Assembly: GCA_002416125.1 (NCBI GenBank)
Contig: DIBU01000020.1
Location: 78,788-138,328 of the forward strand
From: Halieaceae bacterium UBA5044
GTDB taxonomy: Bacteria > Pseudomonadota > Gammaproteobacteria > Pseudomonadales > Halieaceae
Length of the DNA: 59,541 bases
Direction of reading: 5' to 3'
Shown here piece by piece: positions 17,108-25,169 of this stretch (the stretch's first letter is position 1; each line of letters begins with the position of its first letter). The notes under the pieces are model-generated. The model saw only the letters and a program-made list of their open reading frames with translations. It made no database searches and was not told the DNA's origin. The position numbers were made by a program, and so were the translations under genes.

Positions 17108-17799
17108 AAGTCATGATCCTGGCGGCGGGATTCGGCGAGCGCATGCGGCCGCTCACCGAGCATACCCCCAAGCCCCTGCTGCAGGCGGGCGGCCGGCCTC
17201 TCATTGCCTGGCACATTGAGGCCCTGGCAGCGCTCGGGCTGGACGACCTGGTGATCAATGTCGCGCATCTGGGGCAACAGATTATTGACTGGTGTGGCGA
17301 CGGCCAGCGTTGGGGTGTGCGCATTCGCTATTCGCGGGAGCCAGAGCCGCTGGAGACGGCGGGCGGCATCCAGCGCGCGCTGCCGCTGCTGGGCAGCGCC
17401 CCGTTTCTGGTGGTGAATGGTGATGTGTGGACCGAATATCCGCTGCAGCGCCTGCTTGCACGCGCCCATCTGCCGGACGGTGCCGCACATCTGGTGCTGG
17501 TCGATAATCCACCGCAGCACCCGCTGGGCGATTTCCAGCTGACGGACAGCGGCCGTGTGGTCCCCCGGCCACCCACGGCCACGGGGCTGACCTACGCGGG
17601 TATCGGGGTGTTCAGCGCCGGTTTCTTCGCCGACATGGCGCCGGGGAAGGTGCCCCTGCGGCCGCTGCTGGATGCCGCGATAGCCGCCGGGCGCCTGTCG
17701 GGTGAGCATTTCACCGGCGCCTGGGCCGATGTCGGCACGCCTGAGCGCTTGCAGGCGCTGGATGCCCGACTCCGTGCCGCCGCGGACAGCACGGGATGA
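17104..17799 (+). CDS. murU: N-acetylmuramate alpha-1-phosphate uridylyltransferase MurU
   Basis: Makes UDP-MurNAc from MurNAc-1-P and UTP. 231 aa nucleotidyltransferase: ILAAGFGERMRPLTEHTPKP at the N-terminus is the GxGxRxxPxT..PK signature; PFLVVNGDVWTEYPL holds the metal-binding Asp. GTG start overlaps the amgK stop. Together with AmgK it supports the fosfomycin-insensitive recycling route described in Pseudomonas putida. Confidence 0.93.
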   Translation: MKVMILAAGFGERMRPLTEHTPKPLLQAGGRPLIAWHIEALAALGLDDLVINVAHLGQQIIDWCGDGQRWGVRIRYSREPEPLETAGGIQRALPLLGSAPFLVVNGDVWTEYPLQRLLARAHLPDGAAHLVLVDNPPQHPLGDFQLTDSGRVVPRPPTATGLTYAGIGVFSAGFFADMAPGKVPLRPLLDAAIAAGRLSGEHFTGAWADVGTPERLQALDARLRAAADSTG

Positions 17800-17854
17800 T
17801 CTGTCAGCACTTAGCCGCTAGAATAGCCGCCTGTCCAGTTTCCGGAGCCAGCAC

Positions 17855-18535
17855 ATGGCCGATTACCTGATTGCACCCTCCATCCTGTCGGCGAATTTTG
17901 CCCGTCTCGGCGAAGAGGTGGATGCCGTGCTGGCCGCTGGCGCCGATGTGGTGCATTTCGACGTCATGGACAACCACTACGTGCCGAACCTCACCATTGG
18001 CCCGATGGTGTGCAAGGCGCTGCGCAAGCACGGCGTCACGGCGCCGATAGACGTGCATCTGATGGTCAGTCCGGTAGACCGGCTGATCGGCGACTTCGCC
18101 GAGGCCGGCGCCAGCTATATTACCTTCCATCCCGATGCGTCGACCCATGTCGATCGATCCCTGCAGATGATCCGCGATGCCGGCTGCAAGAGCGGGCTGG
18201 TGTTCAACCCGCACGCGGGGCTCGAGGCGCTGCGCTACGTGATGGACAAGGTGGACATGGTGTTGCTGATGTCAGTCAACCCGGGCTTTGGCGGCCAGTC
18301 TTTTATTCCGGCGACGCTGGATAAACTGCGCGAGGCGCGGGCCCTGATCGACGCCTCGGGCCACGACATCCGGCTGGAGATCGACGGCGGCGTCACCGCG
18401 GCCAATATCGCGGACATTGCGGCAGCGGGCGCCGACACCTTCGTGGCCGGCTCGGCCATCTTCAATGCACCCGACTACCGCGCCGTGATTGCGCAGATGC
18501 GGGCGGCGCTGGCGGAGGTGCAACAGCCCCGATGA
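17855..18535 (+). CDS. rpe: Ribulose-phosphate 3-epimerase
   Basis: Interconverts ribulose-5-P and xylulose-5-P in the pentose phosphate pathway. 226 aa TIM barrel with IAPSILSANFARLGEEV, VVHFDVMDNHYVPNLTIGPM (metal His/Asp), VDVHLMV-like IDVHLMVSPVD, VNPGFGGQSFI and LEIDGGVTAANI. ATG at 17855 with CCGGAG upstream. Overlaps trpE by ATGA; the gph gene that usually lies between the two in Pseudomonas-type clusters is missing. Confidence 0.97.
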   Translation: MADYLIAPSILSANFARLGEEVDAVLAAGADVVHFDVMDNHYVPNLTIGPMVCKALRKHGVTAPIDVHLMVSPVDRLIGDFAEAGASYITFHPDASTHVDRSLQMIRDAGCKSGLVFNPHAGLEALRYVMDKVDMVLLMSVNPGFGGQSFIPATLDKLREARALIDASGHDIRLEIDGGVTAANIADIAAAGADTFVAGSAIFNAPDYRAVIAQMRAALAEVQQPR

Positions 18536-20022
18536 ACGAGGCAGAATTCAGCGCCCTCGCGGCACAGGGTTACAATCGCATCCCGGTCAGTACTGAAGTA
18601 CTGGCGGATCTCGAAACTCCGGTCAGCACCTATCGCAAGCTGGGTGAAGGGGCCTTCTCCTACTTTTTCGAATCCGTGCAGGGCGGCGAAAAGTGGGGCC
18701 GGTATTCGATCATCGGCCTGCCCTGCCGCACGCTGTTGCGCGTGTTCGGCAACCGCGTCGAGGTGCTGGTGGATGGCGCTGTGGTCGAGCAGGCCGAGGT
18801 CGACGACCCGCTGCAGTACGTCGAGGACTTCCAGCAGCGCTATCGCAGCGCACCGGATGCCGGCCTGCCGGTATTCCACGGTGGGCTGGTGGGCTACTTC
18901 GGGTATGACACGGTGCGCTACGTGGAGCCCCGGCTGCGCGCCGGTGCCCCCCGGGATGAGCTCGGCAACCCCGATATCCTCCTCATGGTGTCGGAAGAGG
19001 TGCTGGTGTTCGACAATCTGTCGGGCACCATCCGCCTGATCATCAACGCCGACCCACAGCGGCCCGGCGCGCTGCAGGAGGCGCGGCAGCGCCTGAGCGC
19101 GCTCGCCCTGAAACTGCGTGAACCCATGCCGCCGTTACCGGATGTGGCGCTGGCCGGTGCCGATAGCGATACGCTTGAGGCCTCAGCGACGTCGCATTTC
19201 GACGAACCGGGCTTCGCCCGGGTCGTCGAGCGCATCAAGGACTATGTGCTGGCCGGTGACGTGATGCAGGTTGTGCCGTCGCAGCGCCTCGAGGTGCCGT
19301 TCGGCGCGCCGCCCCTGAATCTGTACCGGGCGCTGCGCAACCTCAACCCCTCGCCCTATATGTACTATCTGGATCTCGGGGACTTCCATATTGTGGGGTC
19401 GTCCCCGGAGATCCTCGCCCGCCTGCAGAACAATGAAGTGACCGTGCGCCCGCTGGCCGGCACGCGCCGGCGCGGCTACAGCGAGGCAGAGGACAGGGCC
19501 CTGGAGGCGGAATTGCTCGCGGACCCCAAGGAGATCGCCGAGCACCTCATGCTCATCGACCTGGGGCGCAACGATATCGGTCGTATTGCGCGCATCGGCT
19601 CCGTTACCCTCAGTGACAAGATGGCGGTGGAACGGTATTCCCACGTCATGCACATTGTGTCCAATGTCTGTGGCCAGTTGCAGCCCGGCAAGTCGGCGAT
19701 TGATGTACTGCGGGCCACCCTGCCCGCCGGCACCTTGAGCGGTGCGCCCAAGATACGTGCGATGGAGATCATCGACGAACTGGAGCCGGTGAAGCGTGGC
19801 GTTTATGGCGGCGCGGTCGGGTATCTGTCCTGGGCCGGCGAGATGGACACCGCCATCGCCATTCGTACCGCCGTGATCAAGGACGGCAAGCTGTACATCC
19901 AGGTGGGCGCTGGCGTGGTCGCCGACTCGGTGCCGCGTCTGGAGTGGAAGGAAACCCACAACAAGGCGCGCGCCATGTTCCGCGCGGCGTCTATGGTGCT
20001 GGCCGGGCTCGACTCGCCGTGA
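18532..20022 (+). CDS. trpE: Anthranilate synthase component I TrpE
   Basis: Forms anthranilate from chorismate, using ammonia delivered by TrpG. 496 aa. Chorismate-binding C-terminal domain shows the GTRRRGYSEAEDRALEAELL block, MLIDLGRNDIGRIARIGSV and PAGTLSGAPKIRAMEIIDEL. An N-terminal ETPVSTYRKLGEGAFSYFFE segment is in the feedback-inhibition domain. Starts inside the rpe stop (ATGA) and its stop overlaps the methyltransferase start (GTGA). The glutaminase partner trpG is about 3.5 kb downstream, with other genes between. Confidence 0.97.
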   Translation: MNEAEFSALAAQGYNRIPVSTEVLADLETPVSTYRKLGEGAFSYFFESVQGGEKWGRYSIIGLPCRTLLRVFGNRVEVLVDGAVVEQAEVDDPLQYVEDFQQRYRSAPDAGLPVFHGGLVGYFGYDTVRYVEPRLRAGAPRDELGNPDILLMVSEEVLVFDNLSGTIRLIINADPQRPGALQEARQRLSALALKLREPMPPLPDVALAGADSDTLEASATSHFDEPGFARVVERIKDYVLAGDVMQVVPSQRLEVPFGAPPLNLYRALRNLNPSPYMYYLDLGDFHIVGSSPEILARLQNNEVTVRPLAGTRRRGYSEAEDRALEAELLADPKEIAEHLMLIDLGRNDIGRIARIGSVTLSDKMAVERYSHVMHIVSNVCGQLQPGKSAIDVLRATLPAGTLSGAPKIRAMEIIDELEPVKRGVYGGAVGYLSWAGEMDTAIAIRTAVIKDGKLYIQVGAGVVADSVPRLEWKETHNKARAMFRAASMVLAGLDSP

Positions 20023-20921
20023 ATCAGCGCGAGCAGCTGCAGGCTCTGCTGGCGCACTGTGAACACCCCTACGCGCTGCTCGATGAACTGTACCTGCCTG
20101 AAGACCAGGCCCGCGTGCTACGCACCCGCAACCTGCGGCTGATACCCGGGGAGAAGCGGCGTCGCGGCGGCAAGTATGCCTATGCCGAGTGGGCCCACGT
20201 CATCGGCATCTTTCAGACGCTCATTGGCCAGCATATCGGCTGGCGGGAAGATCTGCGGGTGCTGGATGCGGGCTGTGGTGCCGGCCTGCTGGCCATCGCC
20301 TGCGAACCGTTCCTAGGTCGTGGCGGCTGCTACACCGGCCTGGATGTGGCCGCCGAGCAGCTTGCATTCTGTCGCCAGCACTACCGGGGCGAGCACTACC
20401 GTTTCCTGCACCTCGATACCGCCAATCCGTTCTACGCGCCCGACCAGACAGCAGCAGGCGCTCCCTGGCCGGTCGCCGACGCAGGGCAACAGCTGGTGAC
20501 CGCACTGTCGGTGTGGACGCATTTCAATGAACGCGACGCCCGTTTCTATATGGCGGAGCTGGAGCGGGTGCTGGAGCCCGGCGGCAAGGCGCTGGTGACG
20601 GTGTTTCTGCTGGATGAGGCGTATCACGCCACCTTGCCGCGCACTGCGGGCAAGGCCGCGCGCTTTCACGGCACGCCGCTTGAGCGCTGGGTGTTCGACC
20701 AACCCGCTTACGGCTCATCCGAGTGGTTGTGTCCCGGCTGGGCGCAGGTGCCGGAGGCGGCCATCGGCATGACGCCGGCGGGCCTGGCCAGCCTGCTGGA
20801 GGCCAGCCAGCTACAGCTCGCCGCCCACTACCGTGGGAACTGGAAAGAAGTGCCGGGGCCGTTTTTCCAGGATGTACTGGTGCTGGAAAAGCCCCGGGAG
20901 TGCCGCGCCCCGGCTGGATAG
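20019..20921 (+). CDS. Class I SAM-dependent methyltransferase, substrate unknown
   Basis: 300 aa. SAM motif I VLDAGCGAGLLAIACEPFLG near 85, motif II-like TGLDVAAEQLAFCRQHY, motif post II TALSVWTHFNERDARFYMAE and a strand after VLEPGGKALVTVFLLDE. The N-terminal 80 residues are basic (RVLRTRNLRLIPGEKRRRGG). I cannot name the substrate; the fold fits small-molecule, lipid or sugar methylation. GTG start overlaps the trpE stop, so it is translated with trpE although no link to tryptophan synthesis is evident. Convergent with the TonB receptor. Confidence 0.75.
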   Translation: MNQREQLQALLAHCEHPYALLDELYLPEDQARVLRTRNLRLIPGEKRRRGGKYAYAEWAHVIGIFQTLIGQHIGWREDLRVLDAGCGAGLLAIACEPFLGRGGCYTGLDVAAEQLAFCRQHYRGEHYRFLHLDTANPFYAPDQTAAGAPWPVADAGQQLVTALSVWTHFNERDARFYMAELERVLEPGGKALVTVFLLDEAYHATLPRTAGKAARFHGTPLERWVFDQPAYGSSEWLCPGWAQVPEAAIGMTPAGLASLLEASQLQLAAHYRGNWKEVPGPFFQDVLVLEKPRECRAPAG

Positions 20922-20927
20922 CAGGGG

Positions 20928-20940
20928 CGCAGCGGCTGCG
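20928..20940. other. Small GC hairpin between convergent genes
   Basis: CGCAG-CGG-CTGCG, just after the methyltransferase stop and before the receptor stop on the other strand. No T-run on either side, so a terminator role is weakly supported. Confidence 0.25.
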
Positions 20941-20950
20941 GGCCGGCTAC

Positions 20951-23278
20951 CTAGAAGTTGTAGCGCGCCGTCACGCCGATCGTGCGCTCCGGCACCAGGT
21001 TCACCTGGGTGTAGGAGCCGCCGCTGATGGCGATATCGTACTGGTCAGGGCCCTGTTGGAAGATGACGGTGTCGTCATCCAGCAGGTTCTTCGCGAACAC
21101 CGAGACGTCCCACATGTCGTCGGCGCTGCGCCAGCCGGCATACAGGTTGAAATTGCTGTAGGCATCAAAGGTTTCACGCACTGCACCAATGCCGGCGGAG
21201 GCCTCGGTGTTGAGGCGCTCGTCGGTGTACTTGTACAGGCCGCGCAGGTAGATCTCGGTGCTTTGCAGGGGCCAGGTGTATTCAGAGTTCAGCGATAGCG
21301 ACAGCTCGGGTTCGCCGCCGATCGGGTCGCCCTTGATATCGCAGGAGCCGAGCACCTCACCCGGTTCGCGCTGGTTACAGGGTTTGGTGGCACCGCTGTC
21401 CCATTCGCCCTTGGCGTAGCTGAAGCTGGCCCCGGTGACCCACTGCTCGGTGATCAGCAGCCTGCCGTCGAACTCTACGCCGTAGGTGGTTGCGTCGCCG
21501 TTGAAAAGGAAGCCGCCCACGATGTCGACCGGTGCACCGCTGTCGTCGAGCACCTGTATACCCCGCGTGAAGCCCAGGTAGCCGTCGAACTGCTGGTAGT
21601 ACAGTGCGCCGTTGAGTGTCGCCCTGCCGTCGAGCAGGCGGCTCTTGAAGCCGATCTCGAGCGCATCGCTGGTTTCCTCGTCGTGCAGCAGGTCGTCCTC
21701 GCCATTGGGCAGGAAAACGACATTGGGGCTGGGTGTAATGGAGATGCCGCTGGGGCGGTAACCGCGGTTGTAGGCACCGTACACCGAGATGTCGTCATCG
21801 AATGCATACCGCAGTTTCACCGAGCCGGTCACTGCGGTTTCATCCCCCTTCTGGTTCCGCTCGGAGACGCCCTCAATCGGAAAGGCCGCGGCGATGCCGG
21901 CTTCGACCAGCGGTGCAAACGGGAGCAGCGCGGGCGGCAGGTAGTTCAGTGAATCGTAGTTGATGGTGCTGGCACGGAAACGGTCGTAGGACGTCCAGCG
22001 TGCACCCACTTCGAGTTGCAGGGCATCAGTCAGGTAGAAGGTGTTGAAGGTGAAGGCGGCCAGTTCCTTGCCATCCACCGGCAGCACGCCGGAGCTCAGG
22101 AAAGAGATCTCGGGCCCATTGGTAATGGTGGTGTTGCTGCTGAATTGGGTGGTGGTGTTCTGCTCGTTGTAGTACACGCCGACGATATAGTCCCAGAAAT
22201 CGTTGCCGGATGAGCTCAGGCGGAACTCCTGGGAGTAGCTCTCCACCGCGGTCAGGGTGTTTTGATGCGTCAGCGCTTCAGGGTTGGTGACGTAATGGGC
22301 GCGGTCGTTTTCCGTACCCGCCGGCTTGTCGGAGTTCTGGTAGGCGGTTACCGAGGCCAGTTCAAAGTCACCGAGACGCCAGTTTACCAGCAGGTTGGCG
22401 AGGTCGTAGGTGATCTCGCCAAAGTTGTTGTATTTTCCCAGGGCGATGCGGTCATCGTCACGCAGGGTAGGACGCTCGCCCAGTGCATCAGTGCCCGACA
22501 CCGCCTTGCTGTCCTCAATGCGGCGGTCGAGGTACTGCCACACCAGCGTGACATCGAGGTCGTCGGTGGGTAGCCAGTTGGCGGTGATGCGCCCCGATTT
22601 GGCGTCGGCTTCCGGGTCGTCGAGCCCGCTGGTGATATTGTTCACGTTGGCGGAGTTGTTGGTGTCGTAAACCCCGGCAACACGCACACCGAGCTTGCCT
22701 TCGATCAAGGGGCCGGTCCACGCCGCCTGGGTGTTCAGGCCATCGTTGTCGCCAAGGGTCATTTGCACATAGCCGTTGGTTTCGAACAGATCGGGACGCC
22801 GCGTGATGATGTTGATGGCGCCCGCCGGCGATGTCGCGCCCTGCAGGGTGCCCTGGGGGCCGCGCAGAATCTCCACCCGCTCCAGATCGTACAGCTGGGT
22901 GAAGGCGTTGTCTGCGCGCACAATGCCGGAGTTCCAGTACACGTCAACGGCGCTGGCGGCGCCGGCTTCCGGGTCGATGCTGATGCCGCGCATGGAAATG
23001 TTCGAGTTGCGGGCGTTGGGCGCGGACAGTGTCACACCCGCCGTCTGTTGTTCAAGGTCGATGAAGCTCAGGGCGGAGAACCGGTCGATGGAGTCGCCGG
23101 TCACCACGTTCACGGTCGCGGATATGTCCTGCACCAGCTCGGTACGCTTCTGTGCAGTCACGATGATTTCTTCCAGCTGCAGTTGCGCGAGCGAGGGCAT
23201 GGTGGTCAGCGCGACGGCAGCGGCGATCAGGGTTTTCTGTGCGTTTCGACCGTGGGTAAATCCATTTGTCACTGTCAT
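20951..23278 (-). CDS. TonB-dependent outer membrane receptor
   Basis: 775 aa. Signal peptide ends near residue 31 (LIAAAVALTTMPSLAQ). TonB box LEEIIVTAQKRTELVQDISA follows. Plug domain shows NISMRGISIDPEAGAASAVD, LERVEILRGPQGTLQGATSP and AGAINIITRRPD; the rest is a 22-strand barrel ending in an aromatic residue (TARYNF) as BAM substrates do. These receptors import large or scarce substrates (siderophores, vitamins, glycans, lipids) using TonB energy. The ligand is not readable; no transport, hydrolase or regulator genes flank it. ATG at 23278 is chosen because the signal peptide follows; the ribosome site is weak. It lies between trpE and trpG on the opposite strand. Confidence 0.9.
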   Translation of the reverse strand: MTVTNGFTHGRNAQKTLIAAAVALTTMPSLAQLQLEEIIVTAQKRTELVQDISATVNVVTGDSIDRFSALSFIDLEQQTAGVTLSAPNARNSNISMRGISIDPEAGAASAVDVYWNSGIVRADNAFTQLYDLERVEILRGPQGTLQGATSPAGAINIITRRPDLFETNGYVQMTLGDNDGLNTQAAWTGPLIEGKLGVRVAGVYDTNNSANVNNITSGLDDPEADAKSGRITANWLPTDDLDVTLVWQYLDRRIEDSKAVSGTDALGERPTLRDDDRIALGKYNNFGEITYDLANLLVNWRLGDFELASVTAYQNSDKPAGTENDRAHYVTNPEALTHQNTLTAVESYSQEFRLSSSGNDFWDYIVGVYYNEQNTTTQFSSNTTITNGPEISFLSSGVLPVDGKELAAFTFNTFYLTDALQLEVGARWTSYDRFRASTINYDSLNYLPPALLPFAPLVEAGIAAAFPIEGVSERNQKGDETAVTGSVKLRYAFDDDISVYGAYNRGYRPSGISITPSPNVVFLPNGEDDLLHDEETSDALEIGFKSRLLDGRATLNGALYYQQFDGYLGFTRGIQVLDDSGAPVDIVGGFLFNGDATTYGVEFDGRLLITEQWVTGASFSYAKGEWDSGATKPCNQREPGEVLGSCDIKGDPIGGEPELSLSLNSEYTWPLQSTEIYLRGLYKYTDERLNTEASAGIGAVRETFDAYSNFNLYAGWRSADDMWDVSVFAKNLLDDDTVIFQQGPDQYDIAISGGSYTQVNLVPERTIGVTARYNF

Positions 23279-23357
23279 ATTGTTGTTAACTCTCAGCTTG
23301 TGGGTGGATCGGTATGCGGGATGCGCGGCGCAGGAGCGCCGCTGACATCGGGTTCGA

Positions 23358-23386
23358 ATCATAGAGAGGGTCCAGATAAAAGTACA
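23358..23386 (-). promoter_or_regulatory. Candidate promoter of the TonB receptor
   Basis: Minus strand -35 TGTACT (23381-23386), 17-bp spacer, -10 TATGAT (23358-23363), about 80 nt upstream of the start. The -10 is good and the -35 poor, which would suit an activated promoter. Confidence 0.4.
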
Positions 23387-23390
23387 CGGT

Positions 23391-23404
23391 TGTATATTTA
23401 TACA
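23391..23404. promoter_or_regulatory. Perfect inverted repeat TGTATA-TT-TATACA, candidate operator
   Basis: Dyad symmetric 14-mer, AT-rich within GC-rich DNA, lying directly upstream of the candidate -35 of the TonB receptor gene. This is a position from which a dimeric regulator could activate. A TGTGA half-site (CRP/Vfr-like) lies close by at about 23409. The regulator is unknown. Confidence 0.4.
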
Positions 23405-23529
23405 CTTCTGTGACATATTGCTCCGGCCAGAGCGGGGCGAGGCGTGTCCTCAACTGATGCGTTGTGAGCTGCCCTCTCGCAGTGCCCTGAGGCATGGTAA
23501 ACTCACGCCCCACGCTGCAAGGGACGACC

Positions 23530-24123
23530 ATGCCTGACATTCTGATGATCGATAACTACGATTCCTTCACCTGGAATATCGTGCAGTATCTGGGTGAACT
23601 GGGCGCCGAGGTGCAGGTGGTGCGCAACGATGAGATTGGCGTTGCCGATATCGCCACCATCGCCCCGCGCAAGATCGTGATCTCTCCCGGTCCTTGCACG
23701 CCCAACGAGGCGGGAATCTCCATGGACGTGATCCGCACCTATGCCGGCCAGCTGCCGATCCTCGGCGTCTGTCTCGGCATGCAGAGCCTCGGACAGGTCT
23801 ATGGCGGGCAGGTGGTACGCGCGCGGCAGGTGATGCACGGGAAGACGTCGTTGATTCACCATCGTGGCCAGGGCGTATTCCGCGGTCTCAGCCAGCCCTT
23901 TGAGGCGACGCGATACCACAGCCTGGTGGTCGCTCGGGAGGGCTTGCCGGCTTGCCTGGAAATCACCGCCTGGACGGAAACCGCTGACGGCGAAATGGAT
24001 GAGATCATGGGGCTGCGGCACCGGGAGCTGGCGGTTGAAGGCGTGCAATTCCACCCCGAGTCGATTCTTACCGCGCATGGCCATGACCTGCTGCGCAACT
24101 TTCTGCAACAGGAGGCCCGTTGA
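23530..24123 (+). CDS. trpG: Anthranilate synthase component II (glutamine amidotransferase) TrpG
   Basis: Supplies ammonia from glutamine to TrpE. 197 aa class I amidotransferase: nucleophile C81 in ILGVCLGMQSLGQVYGG, oxyanion segment VISPGPCTPNEAGIS, and catalytic His/Glu in GVQFHPESIL. ATG at 23530 has AGGGAC upstream; the longer reading from 23494 lacks homology. First of trpG-trpD-trpC, joined by TGATG overlaps. An extended -10-like TGGTAAACT sits about 35 nt upstream. A PabA role is also possible for such subunits, since many species share one protein. Confidence 0.95.
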   Translation: MPDILMIDNYDSFTWNIVQYLGELGAEVQVVRNDEIGVADIATIAPRKIVISPGPCTPNEAGISMDVIRTYAGQLPILGVCLGMQSLGQVYGGQVVRARQVMHGKTSLIHHRGQGVFRGLSQPFEATRYHSLVVAREGLPACLEITAWTETADGEMDEIMGLRHRELAVEGVQFHPESILTAHGHDLLRNFLQQEAR

Positions 24124-25169
24124 TGACCCTGCAGGATGCCCTTGCCCGCCTGGTGGATCACCAGTCACTCACCCGCGATGAAATGGCGCAGGTTATGCGG
24201 CTGGTCATGTCCGGCGCCGCAACTGATGCCCAGATTGGAGGCTTGTTGGTGGCCCTGCGCATGAAAGGGGAGAGCACCGAGGAAATCGCGGGTGCGGCGC
24301 AGGTGATGCGCGAGCTGGCGACGCCGGTGGAGGTCTCCGGTGAGCACCTGGTCGACCTCGTAGGCACCGGTGGCGACGGTGCCAATCTGTTCAATGTGTC
24401 GACGGCGGCCACCTTTGTCGTCGCGGCGGCTGGCGCGCAGGTCGCCAAGCACGGCAACCGCTCTGTTTCCAGTACATCGGGTAGCTCCGACCTGCTGGAG
24501 CATCTCGGGGTGCCGCTGGACCTGACGCCAGCACAGGTGGCGCGGGCGATTGACAGTGTCGGCCTGGGCTTCATGTTTGCCCCGGCGCACCACGCCGCGA
24601 TGCGCCATGCAATCGGCCCGCGTCGCGAGCTGGGCATGCGCACGCTGTTCAATGTGCTGGGTCCCCTGACCAACCCGGCGGGTGTGCGCCGCCAGGTGAT
24701 CGGCGTGTTTGACCCGGCACTGTGCCGCCCCCTCGCGGAAGTGCTGAAGCTGCTGGGCAGCGAGCACGCCCTGGTTGTGCACGGGGAGGGCGGCCTGGAT
24801 GAAATCACCTTGAGCGGCAGCACGGAAGTGGCCGAGCTGTGTCGCGGTAATATCGCCAGCTACCGCATTGCCCCGGAGGATTTCGGGATGCAGCGGCAGA
24901 GCCTTGAGGGACTGTCGGTAGGCAGTGTCGAGGAGTCGGCGGCGCTGATCCGTGCGGCGTTGGCGGGGCGCGATACGCCTGCGGCACACAAGGCTGCGGC
25001 GATGATTGCCCTGAATGCGGGTGCCACCATCTATGTCAGCGGCCTGGCGGCGACCATTGCCGATGGGGTGGCGCTGGCTGAGGACCTGATCGCGACAGGG
25101 CAGGCGCGGGAAAAGATGAAGGAGTTTGTCGATTTTACCCAGATGATGCGTCAGGGAGGTCACGCCTGA
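24123..25169 (+). CDS. trpD: Anthranilate phosphoribosyltransferase TrpD
   Basis: Joins anthranilate to PRPP. 348 aa with the PRPP-binding GTGGDGANLFNVST (near 80), KHGNRSVSSTSGSSDLLE and the HHAAMRHAIGPRRELGMRT anthranilate region. ATG at 24123 overlaps the trpG stop (TGATG); a TTG one codon earlier is less likely. Stop overlaps the trpC start in the same way. Confidence 0.97.
   Translation: MTLQDALARLVDHQSLTRDEMAQVMRLVMSGAATDAQIGGLLVALRMKGESTEEIAGAAQVMRELATPVEVSGEHLVDLVGTGGDGANLFNVSTAATFVVAAAGAQVAKHGNRSVSSTSGSSDLLEHLGVPLDLTPAQVARAIDSVGLGFMFAPAHHAAMRHAIGPRRELGMRTLFNVLGPLTNPAGVRRQVIGVFDPALCRPLAEVLKLLGSEHALVVHGEGGLDEITLSGSTEVAELCRGNIASYRIAPEDFGMQRQSLEGLSVGSVEESAALIRAALAGRDTPAAHKAAAMIALNAGATIYVSGLAATIADGVALAEDLIATGQAREKMKEFVDFTQMMRQGGHA

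Noticed and set aside
19944..20018. Longer methyltransferase reading frame beginning inside trpE
   Set aside because: The extra residues overlap trpE, have no methyltransferase features, and a GTG overlapping the trpE stop is the natural coupled start.
23286..23540. 84-codon minus-strand frame spanning the receptor-trpG gap
   Set aside because: It begins inside trpG, crosses the receptor's promoter and signal peptide region, and has no recognisable domain or ribosome site.
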